Shown here: positions 21,717 to 32,372 of the stretch, in pieces | Layout: every line of letters begins with the position of its first letter | Position numbering within the stretch: position 1 is the stretch's first letter | Source: Chloranthus sessilifolius | Lineage: Eukaryota; Streptophyta; Magnoliopsida; Chloranthales; Chloranthaceae | NCBI GenBank assembly: GCA_021018995.1 | Contig: CM037593.1 | Span: forward strand, 17,078,088 to 17,142,087 | Length of the DNA: 64,000 nucleotides | Reading direction: 5' to 3' | Translations under genes and position numbers: made by a program | The notes under the pieces: generated by a model | Database searches by the model: none | Told to the model about the DNA's origin: nothing | What the model saw: the letters and a program-made list of their open reading frames with translations, nothing else

Positions 21717-24008
21717 ACCTTTTCATCTAGCAATAGATGATGGCGTCCAAACCAGAATTGTAGTCTCTTCTTTTTCCTCCACCAATTTCTCTTCCTCTTT
21801 CCCTATTTTTGGTTTTATTTTTTACTCTCTTGAGAGTGACAGGCAGAAATCACATGTAAAATGCTTACACAAGCGATTCCATGTTACGAAAAGTAAAGTG
21901 ATAGAGTACAACTACAGAGTTCATATTATATAAATACATACTTTGGTATATGCTACATACCCTACAACATTTGGTTTTGTTAGATGCTGTGTATATGATA
22001 CATTTGGTCAACAATCTGAGATGTCCATGTGGCAGGCGAGGTGTGGAAATGGTTCAGCCCAAAAATCATACAATCAGACAATCCTAATTGTTTGATCAAG
22101 AGCTTTTAAAACCTTCAAATAGATTATTAATTGGGATGTGGAAATGGCTCATATTAATGTACAAAAAATGCTTTATTAGAATGACTTTCGCTAGAATGAT
22201 TAAATAAAGATGAGCTTTTTCCCTCATCACTCTCTCTCTCTCTAATATAAGTTTTTTATATTTATTAAATTATAATTAAGAAAATAGGACTTTTGATGGG
22301 TGTGCTTATTCAATTAATTTTTTCATGACCGATGATTCAATTGAAACGAGTTTTCCATCCTTGGATTATATACGTTCTTGTAGAAAGTTGGATTAAATTA
22401 CCAAATTCTGTTGATTGTGTAGCATGTTGCTTTTGATATGACAGGGAGACCCAGATCGATATAACTAATGCCATGGGAGCCATGTATGCAGCAGTCCTCT
22501 TCATTGGAATTACTAATGCAACTGCTGTTCAACCCGTGGTGTCCGTTGAAAGGTATGTTTCATACCGAGAGAGAGCAGCGGGGATGTACTCAGCTCTACC
22601 ATTTGCATTTGCCCAGGTCTGGATTTTCCATTATGTTATTTCAAATTTGTACCAAACCCACTTCCTCCATGTTGTAAAAATGCTTTTTTGGGTAACCAGG
22701 TGGCTATCGAGTTCCCTTACGTGTTTATACAGGCATTAATTTACGGCACTGTGTTCTATGCTATGGCTTCATTTGAATGGGCGACAATGAAGTTCATCTG
22801 GTACATATTCTTTATGTACTTCACTTTGTTGTACTTCACATTCTTCGGCATGATGACGACTTCCATCACACCCAATCATAATGTGGCGCCGATCATTGCT
22901 GCACCCTTTTATACGCTGTGGAATCTCTTCTCTGGATTTATGATTCCTCAAAAGGTAATGAACTGGGGTTGTTCTGCTCCTTTGTCTAATAAAGCGTCAG
23001 TAGTGAGGTTGTTCTTGTTTGGATTTATAATTCTCTAATCTCGCAACATAGTCATAGATCAAAATCTTGGACTATATCGAGATGTATCGGGCGATATAAT
23101 CTTAGTCATTGGAGCCACCTGAGACAAGTGTAATGTCTCGGGTATCACCTGGTACATATTCTACGTATTCTTTTTTTTTTTGGATAAATAGTACATATTC
23201 TATGTAGTATATTCTATTATTGATACCCGAGACGATAATTGATACCCGACACGAAAAATGATTATGCTGATCATTAAACCTTATTATCATTCTTAGCTGA
23301 ATTTTATTTCCACAATCTTGATGTACTGTTATATAATCTCCTGGATAAAATCCCATGTCTTCTTGTTTATTAATGCATATTCTAACCCACAACAGAAAAG
23401 GGCAATGAGCTGTTTAAAGTAGATTATTTTTTATAGAAATGTTCTTTACCAAACTTCGTCTGGAAAAAAGTGTAAGGGCTTGTTTAGACAACACTTCATA
23501 ACATGGATTGTCCAATTATTTTTTGCGTGTCCATTTGGATCGCTAAAAAACATGGATTGGGATGGTGCTATTGAAGTTCATGCTAAAACATAAATAGTGC
23601 GACAGTAGGAAAATTGCTTTTCATGTAACATGACTTGGCAGGAAGATCGATTACAAGAACACACTTGTCCAAACAAGCCCTAAAAATGTGATTATAATCT
23701 TCAATTTGAGTGACAGAATTGGCTTTTGGTTGCAGAGGTTGCCAGGATGGTGGAGCTGGTATTACTGGGCAAACCCTGTTTCATGGAGTCTCTATGGCCT
23801 TTTAGTGTCACAATTTGGTGACATTGACGAACCCGTGAAGCTAGCCGATGGAATTCACACTCTGAGTACGAGACTCTTTGTTAAGGAAAATTTTGGGTTT
23901 CGACATGATTTCTTGGGCCTCGCCGGGTTTATGGTGGTCAGTTTCTGTGTGATTTTTGCCGTGATTTTTGCTCTGGCAATCAAATTCTTCAACTTCCAGA
24001 AGAGGTAA
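12352..24008 (+). CDS. ABCG32-like: ABCG32-like PDR transporter, C-terminal half (9 exons)
   Basis: Second half of a full-size ABCG/PDR transporter, a plasma-membrane ATP-driven exporter. Its closest recognised relatives are ABCG32/PEC1-type proteins, known for exporting cutin precursors. Exons with GT-AG borders: 12352-12446, 12532-12864, 13064-13354, 13945-14028, 14131-14264, 14345-14572, 22445-22616, 22700-22954, 23736-24008. All phases join without a stop, giving 620 codons ending FNFQKR. NBD2 shows Walker [10 protein letters not shown] (12625-12651), signature [10 protein letters not shown], Walker [14 protein letters not shown] and H-loop TIHQPS. TMD2 follows ([43 protein letters not shown]). 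Family members have about 1,400 residues; the N-terminal NBD1/TMD1 half is absent here. The first exon starts in mid-codon, so upstream exons must exist left of the window or have been lost. A decayed duplicate lies at 52529-55968. Confidence 0.85.
14715..14795 (+). repeat. tRNA-derived SINE-like element
   Basis: Contains a pol III A-box-like GCAGCTCAACTGG and, about 35 bases later, a B-box-like GGTCGATCCC. That is the internal promoter layout of a tRNA. It is followed by an A-rich tail (ACCAAAAAACAAAG). No cloverleaf tRNA can be drawn. It lies in the large ABCG intron. Confidence 0.5.
15458..15650. repeat. intronic direct repeat, left copy
   Basis: Pairs with 20311-20523. Shared blocks include TGATCA-GTGACTTCT, CCCACTATTG-CCCAT, GCCCATTAACAG and GCTGGAAATTTGGAT. 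The two copies bracket 4.66 kb. They could be LTR remnants of a degraded element or a tandem intron duplication. Confidence 0.6.
15868..16240 (-). pseudogene. Ty3/gypsy protease-to-RT linker remnant
   Basis: Minus-strand reading gives [17 protein letters not shown] (protease core with a decayed active-site region) and then [17 protein letters not shown] text. The open stretch 15868-16089 contains [21 protein letters not shown] and [11 protein letters not shown], the conserved gypsy block between protease and RT. No RT domain follows. It is a dead fragment of a different gypsy family from the one at position 1. Confidence 0.65.
16771..16966. repeat. 68-bp tandem repeat, three copies
   Basis: Unit starts AACACTAGGTATGGTAGCTC at 16771, 16839 and (as AACACTACGCATGG) 16907. 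The period is exactly 68, and the third copy is truncated after ATTTCTATTTA. Copies are nearly identical, so the array is young. Confidence 0.9.
18970..19166. repeat. hAT-type MITE (CCGAAATT variant)
   Basis: 197-bp palindromic element. Ends CAAGGATCAAAATTT and AAATTTTGATCCTTG are perfect inverted repeats. It is flanked by a perfect 8-bp target duplication CTTGGATG at 18962-18969 and 19167-19174. The interior consists almost entirely of CCGAAATT/TTTCGG words. It inserted into the RTE LINE remnant. Confidence 0.85.
19510..19650 (+). pseudogene. Ty3/gypsy (Tat-like) RT N-terminus fragment
   Basis: Plus-strand reading [19 protein letters not shown] then [18 protein letters not shown] matches the conserved region just before RT in large plant gypsy elements. 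It covers only about 45 codons and is embedded within minus-strand RTE LINE sequence, so it looks like filler or a truncated insertion. Confidence 0.65.
20862..21060 (+). repeat. SINE-like element with internal duplication
   Basis: GGGGTTGTCGCAGTGGTTGA resembles a tRNA A box, followed by a B-box-like TTCGAGTAGCGACTCC. The latter block is present twice (about 20905-20940 and 20960-20992). The tail reads CTTGGCACGGTGAGGG, typical of tRNA-derived plant SINEs. Ends are not defined. Confidence 0.4.
21073..21223. repeat. hAT-type MITE (CCGGAATT variant)
   Basis: About 151 bp. Left end CACGGTTCAAAAATCCGG and complement of right end CATGGCTCAAAATTCCGG pair almost perfectly. The interior is made of CCGGAATT/GGAATTTT words. 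Flanking 8-mers (GCCAAAGT, GTCTCAGT) match only partly, so the insertion is old. Confidence 0.65.
21675..21712. repeat. (CT)n microsatellite
   Basis: Uninterrupted TC run. The homologous place in segment B (about 53704) has only a few repeats. Confidence 0.95.
23476..23680. repeat. Tourist-like (PIF/Harbinger) MITE in ABCG intron 8
   Basis: 205-bp element with ends GGGCTTGTTTAGACAA and TTGTCCAAACAAGCCC (one mismatch when inverted). It is flanked by the 3-bp duplication TAA at 23473-23475 and 23681-23683. A decayed copy is at the equivalent place in segment B (about 55450-55655), so it predates the duplication. Confidence 0.85.
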
Positions 24009-24480
24009 GAGAAATGTCATTGTTTCCTTTAAAGAGATACAGTATATAATGTTTGCCAGGTATGCAATATCTCTAATAAGCTACTGATGCAATGCCCTAC
24101 AAAATCTGTATAGTTTTTTTAAGTCCATATAATGCAATTGTTTCTATGACTTGGTTCTATCAGAGTTGGATTTTGATGGTCACTATGGTCTGTTGTGCGT
24201 CTGGCCTACCTGTGTCTTACAGTACTTTGCACGTGAATTGTTTTTAGATTGACAGAGTGACGCTGCTGTGTGTTACCCAGTTCTCCGAACGCCCTATCGA
24301 ACTGTGAACCGCTTCACGGTTCGGTCCGGTTCATCCTGGTAGTTTTGGGCGGTTTGTTCTGCTCTAATTTTTGTTATCTGTTACTAAAATTAATAGCGTT
24401 TTACCGATAAAAAAAAAGTGACAGGATTTGACCACAGGCCGTTAGTTTTAAAGTAGTCTTAAACTCAACAAATTAGAATC

Positions 24481-24483
<3 letters not shown>
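24009..24483 (+). other. 3' flank of ABCG copy A
   Basis: Downstream sequence that parallels 55969-56410 of segment B up to the AT microsatellite. It likely holds the 3' UTR. Candidate poly(A) signals are weak (ATAATG near 24046, CTAATAAG near 24075). No other feature seen. Confidence 0.5.

Positions 24484-24539
<56 letters not shown>
24484..24539. repeat. (AT)n microsatellite at right limit of segment A
   Basis: Uninterrupted TA run. The A/B similarity ends here. The equivalent place in segment B is an (AT)n(GT)n run at 56409-56459. Confidence 0.95.
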
Positions 24540-24541
<2 letters not shown>

Positions 24542-24616
24542 CGGAAGATGCATCTGGATGTGCAGCCATGGAAGGCTGCACCCGCACCTAGATGCCAGAT
24601 CACATGCCACGTGGCA

Positions 24617-24656
24617 TGATCAACCCAAAACAACACTCATTTTGGGTTGATCATCC
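24617..24656. repeat. short perfect hairpin
   Basis: ATGATCAACCCAAAA and its inverse TTTTGGGTTGATCAT are separated by about ten bases. An AC/GT-rich, non-coding context gives no function. Confidence 0.7.
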
Positions 24657-24914
24657 CACATGTGATTTAAGCAAGGAATTTTTTTATTTTTTTATTTGCC
24701 TCCGTTTGATGGGTCAAGGATAAGGAGATGCCCAACCAATTTGGTACATCGATTTTGGTCGCCTTTGATCCCATTTTTAACGGTGATTATGCATTGGATC
24801 ATTCCTACATTTTTTGGGTAGTACTTGATCAATCTTTTCTAGATTTTCGTGGCATCCAATCCTCGTGATGGGTGTCACATGGTGCCTATTTGACGTGGAC
24901 AGTCGAGGGCCTGC

Positions 24915-24917
24915 CTC

Positions 24918-24998
<81 letters not shown>
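24915..24998. repeat. compound (CT)n(AT)n microsatellite
   Basis: CT run to about 24956 followed directly by an AT run to 24998. It immediately precedes the foldback element at 25009. Confidence 0.95.
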
Positions 24999-25008
24999 CA
25001 GCAGTTAG

Positions 25009-25323
25009 GTGCCAAAATGGGGCGCGGTGAACATACCCTAATGGTCTACGTAGAGCTGCACATGACACCCATAACACTGTTTTACTGTGACATGGAGCAA
25101 AGTTGTTTTCTTTAAATTATCTTTAAAAAAAAAACATTTCAAAAACATCTCTGCCGTGTATTTTTGAGCCATGAAATTTCGACCATTGAAATTAGTCAAT
25201 GCTTGACTTTGCCTAACAATTTGAAGCATTCAAGCTCCACATGGCACCAAAATAGTGTTTTGGATGTCATGTGGAGCTCCACTTGGATCATTGGGGCATG
25301 CTCACCGTACCCTATTGGGGCAC
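25009..25323. repeat. foldback MITE with ~90-bp inverted arms
   Basis: Left arm 25009-25098 (GTGCCAAAATGGGGCGCGG, then ACATACCCTAATGGTCTACG) and right arm 25232-25323 read in complement (GTGCCCCAATAGGGTACGG) agree along nearly 90 bases with scattered substitutions. The loop is about 130 bases. No transposase and no clear target duplication. Confidence 0.75.
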
Positions 25324-25387
25324 ACCACTTTTCCTATATGTGGGTGTACGGGGTGGCTGCCTTAGAGGTGTAGCATTTGAGCGCCAT

Positions 25388-25409
25388 ATATATATATATA
25401 TATATATTG
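25388..25409. repeat. short (AT)n microsatellite
   Basis: TA run. Nearby, 25540-25626 holds a two-copy tandem repeat of about 43 bases (CAAAATTATCAAGTCT... CATCTCCACAAATC). The remaining 25410-26180 shows no gene. Confidence 0.9.
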
Positions 25410-26180
25410 ACTGTGTTGCTTATTGACTGTGCTGCTTTAGCTGATAGGGATTGTGTTTGGTGCCAATCTTTGGCACCAAAGAGTTCATCATGGCCTTCAA
25501 ATTAGACGATTTAGATGGTATTTCATGTGGCACAGGTCTCAAAATTATCAAGTCTTTCTTTTAAACTATCATCTCCACAAATCCCAAAATTATCAAGTCT
25601 CTTTTAAACTATCATCTCCACAAATCTTGCGTGCAATTTATGAAGGTCTCATTTGAAAATTTGTAGGGAGAACTGCCCATTTTCATTAGCAGGAGAGAAC
25701 ACATTTGTAAGACTTATAAAATCTCTGGATGTTGTTTGACAAAATATTCATGTAAAATAAATATATCTGTATTCAATATAGTTTGAAGAATGAAACCTTG
25801 GTACCAAAGCATATTTGTAATGCATGTGTAAAATTGTTTTCAATAAAAACCTCTCGGAAAGTAGATATTATGTAAATGAGGAAAAATGCATTTTCCGTGT
25901 GGCTCCACAGCGATACTCAACCAGAGCCCACAGAGAAAACCAACAAAGGGAAGATAAATACAGAAGAAAAAAAAAATCACAAGGAAAGCAGTTCAAATCC
26001 ACAATGTATATATAAAATAGAATCACTCATTATGGTTGGAAATAAACCCCCCTCCAGTTCTCAGCAGTACCAAAAGTGCAACCATCAAAATTAAGCTTAA
26101 GATCCATCAAAGGGAAGGTTTCCAAGATGAAATAATAGGTGTTGTAAGCGCCAAAAACCCATCAGTCAATATTATTGATT

Positions 26181-26909
26181 TTATTTTAGGAAAAAAGGGC
26201 TCAACATTTCTTTCTTTCTTTCTACACTGTCCAAAATAATACAAAAAGGCTGAAGATCCAAACTAATCTCCCATTTTTTCTTGAAAGGATACTTGTTCCA
26301 CCCACTGACAAACTCGACAACATAATAGCAGTGCCAAAAAAGATGGTTAGAATTTTCATCGTTGATCTTACACATGGAAAGTTTTAAATGGAGGACAGAT
26401 TTGTTGAGGACAAAGTGCAGGCAGCTGACGTGACTCGACATGACTGACTGTACCAATCTGTATTAATTGAGCCCACCACAGTTGCAACCAATTACACCGC
26501 GCCACATCAGTTGCCTGCACTTTGTCTGCATAAAATCTGTCCTCCATATAACATTGTCCTTTTACACATAATTCATCAATTAGCCAGCCCTCTGATCCAG
26601 ATGATCCAGCGTCAGCAGTTTATCAATCAATTCCAGCCAGATAAAGGATTGAGCCCGGGCAGGCCCCTTAAACTTCCAAAGCCAGGTCCATGGCAGCAAA
26701 GGAGTGGCCGCAAAATTCAGATGTTTGTACACCTTATTCATAGAGAACTCACCATGCAGCGGCTCGGCCCAAATTAGCTTGTCTTTGCGGTCCAGCCAAA
26801 AACTAAACTTTCTTTTATATAACCTGGGTGTATGGGCCTCTTTCTTAGAACACCTGACTAATCCTAGAGGCACGTGTGTGCCGCAAGTTAACACGTGCAA
26901 GGTCAGCAC
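26181..26909 (-). pseudogene. L1 LINE 3' fragment (zf-RVT region)
   Basis: Minus-strand reading 26909-26580 gives IWAEPLHGEFSMNKVYKHL and WLWKFKGPARAQSFIWLELI, then KLLTLDHLDQRAG, the C-terminal zinc-binding region that follows RT in plant L1 elements. The His/Cys part continues at 26456-26181 (CKINDENSNHLFWHC). Frames differ between the halves, and a 45-bp inverted repeat sits between them. RT and endonuclease are absent. The fragment is unrelated to the full LINE at 45486. Confidence 0.65.
26388..26548. repeat. inverted repeat inside the LINE fragment
   Basis: Left arm 26388-26430 (ATGGAGGACAGAT...CAAAGTGCAGGCAGCTGACG) and right arm 26506-26548 (CAGTTGCCTGCACTTTG...CTGTCCTCCAT) are complementary with few mismatches around a loop of about 75 bases. 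Confidence 0.7.
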
Positions 26910-27052
26910 AAGATATAAATCCCTAGGGTCTCACGCTCCAAAAACTTAACCTTCTACTTTAGAATATTAAGAAGATGCACAATGCCCTCAATCTCCCCAT
27001 CATAAAGTCTCCGAGACACTTAAGATTATAATCATAGTCACTAAGATGCAAA

Positions 27053-27427
27053 TGTTCGAGATTTAAGGAACTTCCCATAGTCGAATATGCAGAAATAAAT
27101 AAACTTTAGCGTACTTTACACCGAAGAAATTTTTCATACGAACTTATATTTGATCGATCTGAGATCCAGTGATCCAATGGAGAGCCTTTTCTTTCGTTCA
27201 CACCGTAGAGAAGAAGAATTTCTCCTGCATCTCTCTCAACCCAATTAGTACCTAATGTGTGTAGAAAGAGAGACCCTACATCCCTTTATATAATTAACCA
27301 ATTAAGGTCATCATTGAATCTACCGGTTAGGATTACCCCATTAATGTTAGGGTGAATCACAATCCTTATTATAAAATAAGAAACTACTAATTATACCATA
27401 ATTAGTATTTTTCATCATCTCTCTACA
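27053..27427 (-). repeat. candidate LTR (copia-like), left copy
   Basis: Begins TGTTCGAGATTTAAGG and shares ordered blocks with 35187-35376: TAAACTTTAGCGTAC, TTACACC-AAG, GATC-GATCTGAGATC, ACCGTAGAGAAGA and TCTCTCAACCCAAT. The end at CTCTACA is a guess because the other copy is truncated. Read on the minus strand it would be the 3' LTR of an element whose body lies to its right. 26910-27052 and 27428-28269 show no recognisable coding. Confidence 0.5.
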
Positions 27428-28319
27428 ACTTGAACCGAAGATCGTTTGACTTTATTTATGTGTAGCTTAAAGGTAAAAAAAAATGGCGAAAACCCGTGAA
27501 GCCTTTAGTGACATGTCCTACTTTAAATCTTTCAATGTTGCCGTTGGAGTTTTGCTTTGTCTTGTATAGCCATTTCCACTCGACTGCCTTATGGGTCTAG
27601 GGTAAAATAATCAGATATCAAACCTTATTTTTCTTCATAGATAGAATCTTTTATTCGAAGGCCTCCTGCTAACATCAAGATTTGTCAATTTCAAAGGCCT
27701 GCTGAAAATTAAAAGAATGACCGAGTCGATAGCCTAGCTTCAGCCTCTTGAAGATACACTTCATAAAAATCAGGTATGGTGGACTTCGCTACCTCATAGA
27801 TCTTCTAGGTTGAAAATGGTTGGATAGGCAAAAAAAAAATGAGGTGAAGAATAGGATGTGGAGAAGCAACTCTCGATTAGGCTGATTGAGATTCTCAGCA
27901 AAAGAGATATCGCTGCGATATAGACTCCCACTAGATTTGCCATACTCAAGAAAGGTGGCTATGTGTGCCCCTGCAATATCAACTGTCCTCCAAAGACAAT
28001 AGAACCTCCAGGTTCTCGATCGGCGTCCATAGCCAATAAAAAAAAACTTCTAGATGTGGGGAAAAGATTGAAGAATTTGTCTTGCAACCCCAGCTATACA
28101 AGTGGCCCAACTTATGAACTTTACCAGTCATTTCTTATATGGTGTCTCAAGTGCAGCCTTTCAAGGAACTCTAAAGAAAATATAGACGGAAGTCTTTAAG
28201 GCTTCACACCAAAATTCTTCTTCAAAGTTGAATGAATGACCATACTGTGAATACCCTCTTGATATGTTTGTTCACGTCTATCGGAGATGTCATTCGGATG
28301 AGAATTGTTGGTGTGTTCA

Positions 28320-31300
28320 TGTCACGGCCTGAAATTCCACTCCATCCCGAGGGTTTAAAATATCGAGTTATGACCCGCACGCATCCCAAATATGTTAAGC
28401 AAACATATACATAATCAGAATTCTTACGCTAACATGGTTCCACAAAGTTCGTGAATTCAACAGTATAGAGATGGAGAATAAGGGCAGATAAGATAATAAA
28501 TAAAAATGATACTGAACAAATGAAATAACTACTAATCAAGAGAAAAAGAAAGGTCAAACATAAATCAAAAGTACGGGGTTAACAATAAATGTCTAATGAT
28601 AAACAATGATTGTACGAAATAACAAATAAGTTGTCTAAATTGAAAATCCTAGTCTCAGTGCTACGACTATCAATAATCTACATAAGGATCGTAGTCAGCA
28701 TCGATGTCCTCCTGATGTCTTGCAGTGTCGTCCTTCCAAGACTCCTGTTACTCAGTGTTTACGGAATCAACAAAATCAGCGTCCGCTTCGTCAATAAAAT
28801 CACCTAAAAAAAGTAAATGCCATGAGGACTGAGTTGCTAAACAATGTGCAACTCAGTAGATATACCACTAATCCACCCCTACTCAAGTGCATTGTAAGTG
28901 CATCTTGTGAGTAATAATAATAATAATATGACAGTGTATAAGAATAAAGAAATGTCATAATCATGCGTAACATCAAACTCATATCTTAACCTACATGTAA
29001 GACCATGATCTAAACACACTCCAGACCTAACGTACCTCACCATAGCTTATAAACATAATATATCGTATTACAACGACACATACGTTTGTATATCGCATGT
29101 GCGTATATTCTTACTTTTATTCTCTAATACGACCTATGTCAGAGTCGTTGCTCATGCCTGTCATGTGAGAGTTACCATAGTAGTTTACCATCATAACATA
29201 CCACCCTCTATAATATAACATGACATACACTTCATCCAGTCTCAGGGGCGACTGACAATCGTAACTCATAACATAACTCATACTGTCTTCTGAGACACCC
29301 GTCTTGACTGTAGACATTGTGGCCCTTACAGTGGCTGCATAAGGAGCAACACGTACAAAATTAGTTTCTTAATCTTATAGTGGTCTATACAACGATGTCT
29401 TGTTATATTCGTATCTTATCTTATATACTTTTTCTTATCATAATCCTACAACATGAATTTAGAGTGAGCCATGGTGCGATAAATTTCACTAATCATGCTT
29501 TCCAAGGGACAAGCTCTATAATAACCTGAATGTACTTCATGTGACAGTTCATACTATAATAGATGTGTTGCATCCGTACATGGATGACTACATTTCGAAT
29601 TCCACGTCTTCGTGAAAGAAACTCCACTATTACTAAAGCCTAAAGGTCAAGCGTCATATCTTTTTCATTAACTTAATCTATCATATTTAAAATTCATGGG
29701 TGATAAGTTCACTGCATATGCCACCGTATATGAGGTTCTATTTAATTTGCATTCACCCTACTCGTCATGATGTCACATACCATCATGAGTTGTAAAACAT
29801 GTGAATACGATATAATTCTAGCTTCGATATCATCTCAGTGAATCACCATGTCCGAGCGTAGACATAATCTCACACACTTGCGTACATTATCTATTCTATT
29901 CACAAAACATACAAAATAATAATGATAAAAATAGTCTTATTTTACTTAATGTATAGAAGAATTAAATATACAAGATATGTTATATATATATATATATATA
30001 GTACATCACTACAAATATAAAATAGGTGCAGTTCTTAGTGTATGTGTGATTGAAAATATGAAAGGTTCAAGTTAAACTTCACAGATGATATTGAAATTCT
30101 AACGTTTCTATGTCATCGTGAAGATCACATCTAGGTGATAAAAATAGATATATAATATATTATAATCGGGTAAATACACAAAAGATATCACACTTTAAAT
30201 TTAGATTTATAATAATGACCATCGATCAAAATTTTAATTTTAAGATTAACAAGCAATAGGAGTTTTGATCATAATATATCAGGCGTAGAGTACTTGATAC
30301 TCCACTAAATGATAATGATACCAGTAGTTTGCCAGCTGTTGTCAGACAAATGGAAGACAAAACAAGAATATAGATTAGATTTGAGGACTTAACTAATTTT
30401 AAATAATACAAGAATATAGTTTAGATTTTATGGCTTAATTAATTTTAAATAAAACAAAAATATAGAATTACAATAATACTATAAAATTATAATTTTAATA
30501 GAATAATAAATTATTAATTATATAGATATATCAGATTTATAAGATTTTAAGGCTTAATTAGTTTATAATAAAACAAGAATATAGAATTACAATAATAATA
30601 TAAAATTACAGTTTTAATAGAAGAATAAATTATTAATTATATAGATATATCATATTTATAAGATTTTAGGGCTTAATTAGTTTATAATAAAACAAAAATT
30701 GCAACAACAATATAGAATTGCAGTTCTAATGGAATAGTAAATTTCTAATTATATACATATATCATATTTACAAAATTTGAAGGCTTAATTAGTATATAAT
30801 AAAACAAGAATATAAAATTATAAAAATAATATAAAATTACAGTTTTAACAGAAGGATAAATTATTAATTATATAGGTATTTCAGATTTACAAGATATTAG
30901 AACTTAATTAGTTTATAATAAAAGAAAAATATATAATTGCAACATTAATATAAACTTGCAGTTTTAATAAAAGGGTAAACTATTAATTATATAGGTATAT
31001 TACATTTACAAGACTTTAGGGCTTAATTAGTTTATAATAAAACAAGAATTTAGAATTGTAAATTGAGGTTTTAATAGAAGGATAAATTAATTATATAGAT
31101 ATAACACTAATTATATAGATATATCAGATTTACAAGATTTTAGGACTTAATTAGTTTATAATAAAACAAGAATATAGAATTACAGTTTTAATAGAAGGGT
31201 AAATTATTAATTATATAGATATATCAGATTTACAAGATTTTAGGGTTTAATAAATTTTAAACTTGTTGATATGCGATCCAACGCATCCTACGCAATAGAA

Positions 31301-31861
31301 TCTGAGAAGAATAGAGGGGATTAATGGGTACCCACTTGTTGAAACGTGAACAATTGATCTTACATCGATTCGGGTTGAAGAGATTGATGCCCAAAACGTC
31401 AGCGAGAGATTTAAAGAAAAGCTAGAGAGTTTTGGGAGAGAGTAATTTTAGTTGTAGAGAATAAAGAGCTCCTAAGGTTTTATTTATACAGGTAGCAAAG
31501 TTTTAGTTTAATCACTTTTTGTCGTATAATTTTTTCTCAGTTTTGTTCTACTGTTTTGTATAGGCACCAAAACAAATGGTATTTCTCTCCCGAAATTATA
31601 GTTATACCCTTTCACCTATTTCATCTCTTAAAATGGGCATATCCTTATATATTCTTGTCAGAATTTGAAAAATTATATATCGTTGGAATCATATCAACGA
31701 ACACTTCACAACGAGTCCAAATTTGACTAAGAAAAATAAATATAAGAAAATAAAAAAAATTCTAAAAGAGGGTGGATTCCGGTGTGGAGCGCTAACACCA
31801 TGCATAATATGATGCATTATCTAACACCGTTAAAATAGTCAAAATGGGTCAGATTATTACA
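28320..31861 (-). mobile_element. candidate giant solo LTR (Tat/Ogre-like gypsy), 3.5 kb
   Basis: Plus-strand ends TGTCACGGCCTG and GTCAGATTATTACA are the complement-wise TG...CA termini common in large plant gypsy LTRs. In minus orientation a TATA box (TATAAATAAAA, 31479-31489) is followed by a pyrimidine-rich leader. Flanking 5-mers GTTCA (28315) and ATTCA (31862) match at four of five positions. There is no coding sequence. A 119-bp tandem array occupies the downstream part. It interrupts a 45-bp tandem repeat of the target. No second LTR or pol domains seen, hence solo. Confidence 0.5.
30370..31260. repeat. 119-bp tandem array, about seven copies
   Basis: The landmark GCTTAATTAGTTTATAATAAA (or close variants) recurs at about 30433, 30552, 30671, 30783, 30902, 31021, 31144 and 31245. 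Most spacings are 119 bases, with 112, 123 and 101 as exceptions. The unit is about 80 percent A+T. The array lies inside the candidate solo LTR. Confidence 0.85.
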
Positions 31862-32334
31862 ATTCACGTCTTTCGGAGATGCCATTCTGATGAGAATTGT
31901 CGGAGAAGTGTATCTAGACACGATAACTAATGGTCGCAGATACTCGACAAATGGTCCAGTGTTGACACCATTTAGACCCTTCTTACTAAAGAAAGTATTG
32001 CCTTTATTATATCAATATTTGTGCAATGGGAGTAGTCATTTGAAAAAAGATAAGAAAATACCTCTTGCATCACAACTAACGATTGGTAAGGGAGCTTGAT
32101 TTAGCAATATAAGTTTAATAGCTTGCATTTTGATTAGACACATTTCAAGTCAAAGGTGTAAAGTATAATGTCATGTAAAGTTCAATTCAACTTTAATGGG
32201 AGGGTTCATTTAAAACGATTTCATGTAGTTTTAATTTACTCTATTTAACTTGGATTTCACATAGTTTTAATTAACTCTATTTAACTTTAATTCAACAATT
32301 TCAAAAGTGTCCTTATGGCATGCGTAAATAAGCA

Positions 32335-32372
<38 letters not shown>

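Larger units (their letters stand above)
14573..22444 (+). other. 7.9-kb intron 6 of the ABCG gene, TE-filled
   Basis: Intron between the exon ending TTTGGCTCCAAAAG and the exon beginning GGAGACCCAG. It carries a SINE-like element, gypsy pol remnants, a 68-bp tandem repeat, an RTE LINE remnant, two MITEs and microsatellites. Sequence at 15458-15650 recurs in the same orientation at 20311-20523, bracketing most of the TE debris. From about 21700 to the splice acceptor the intron is again similar to segment B. Confidence 0.75.

Noticed and set aside
27963..28199. 78-codon plus-strand frame within the copia-like region
   Set aside because: No gag, protease, integrase or RT motif on either strand, so I did not claim a retrotransposon protein.
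30370..31260. Regularly spaced repeats resembling a CRISPR array
   Set aside because: Period 119 with no separate repeat and unique spacer parts; whole units are repeated. It is an AT-rich tandem satellite in eukaryotic DNA.
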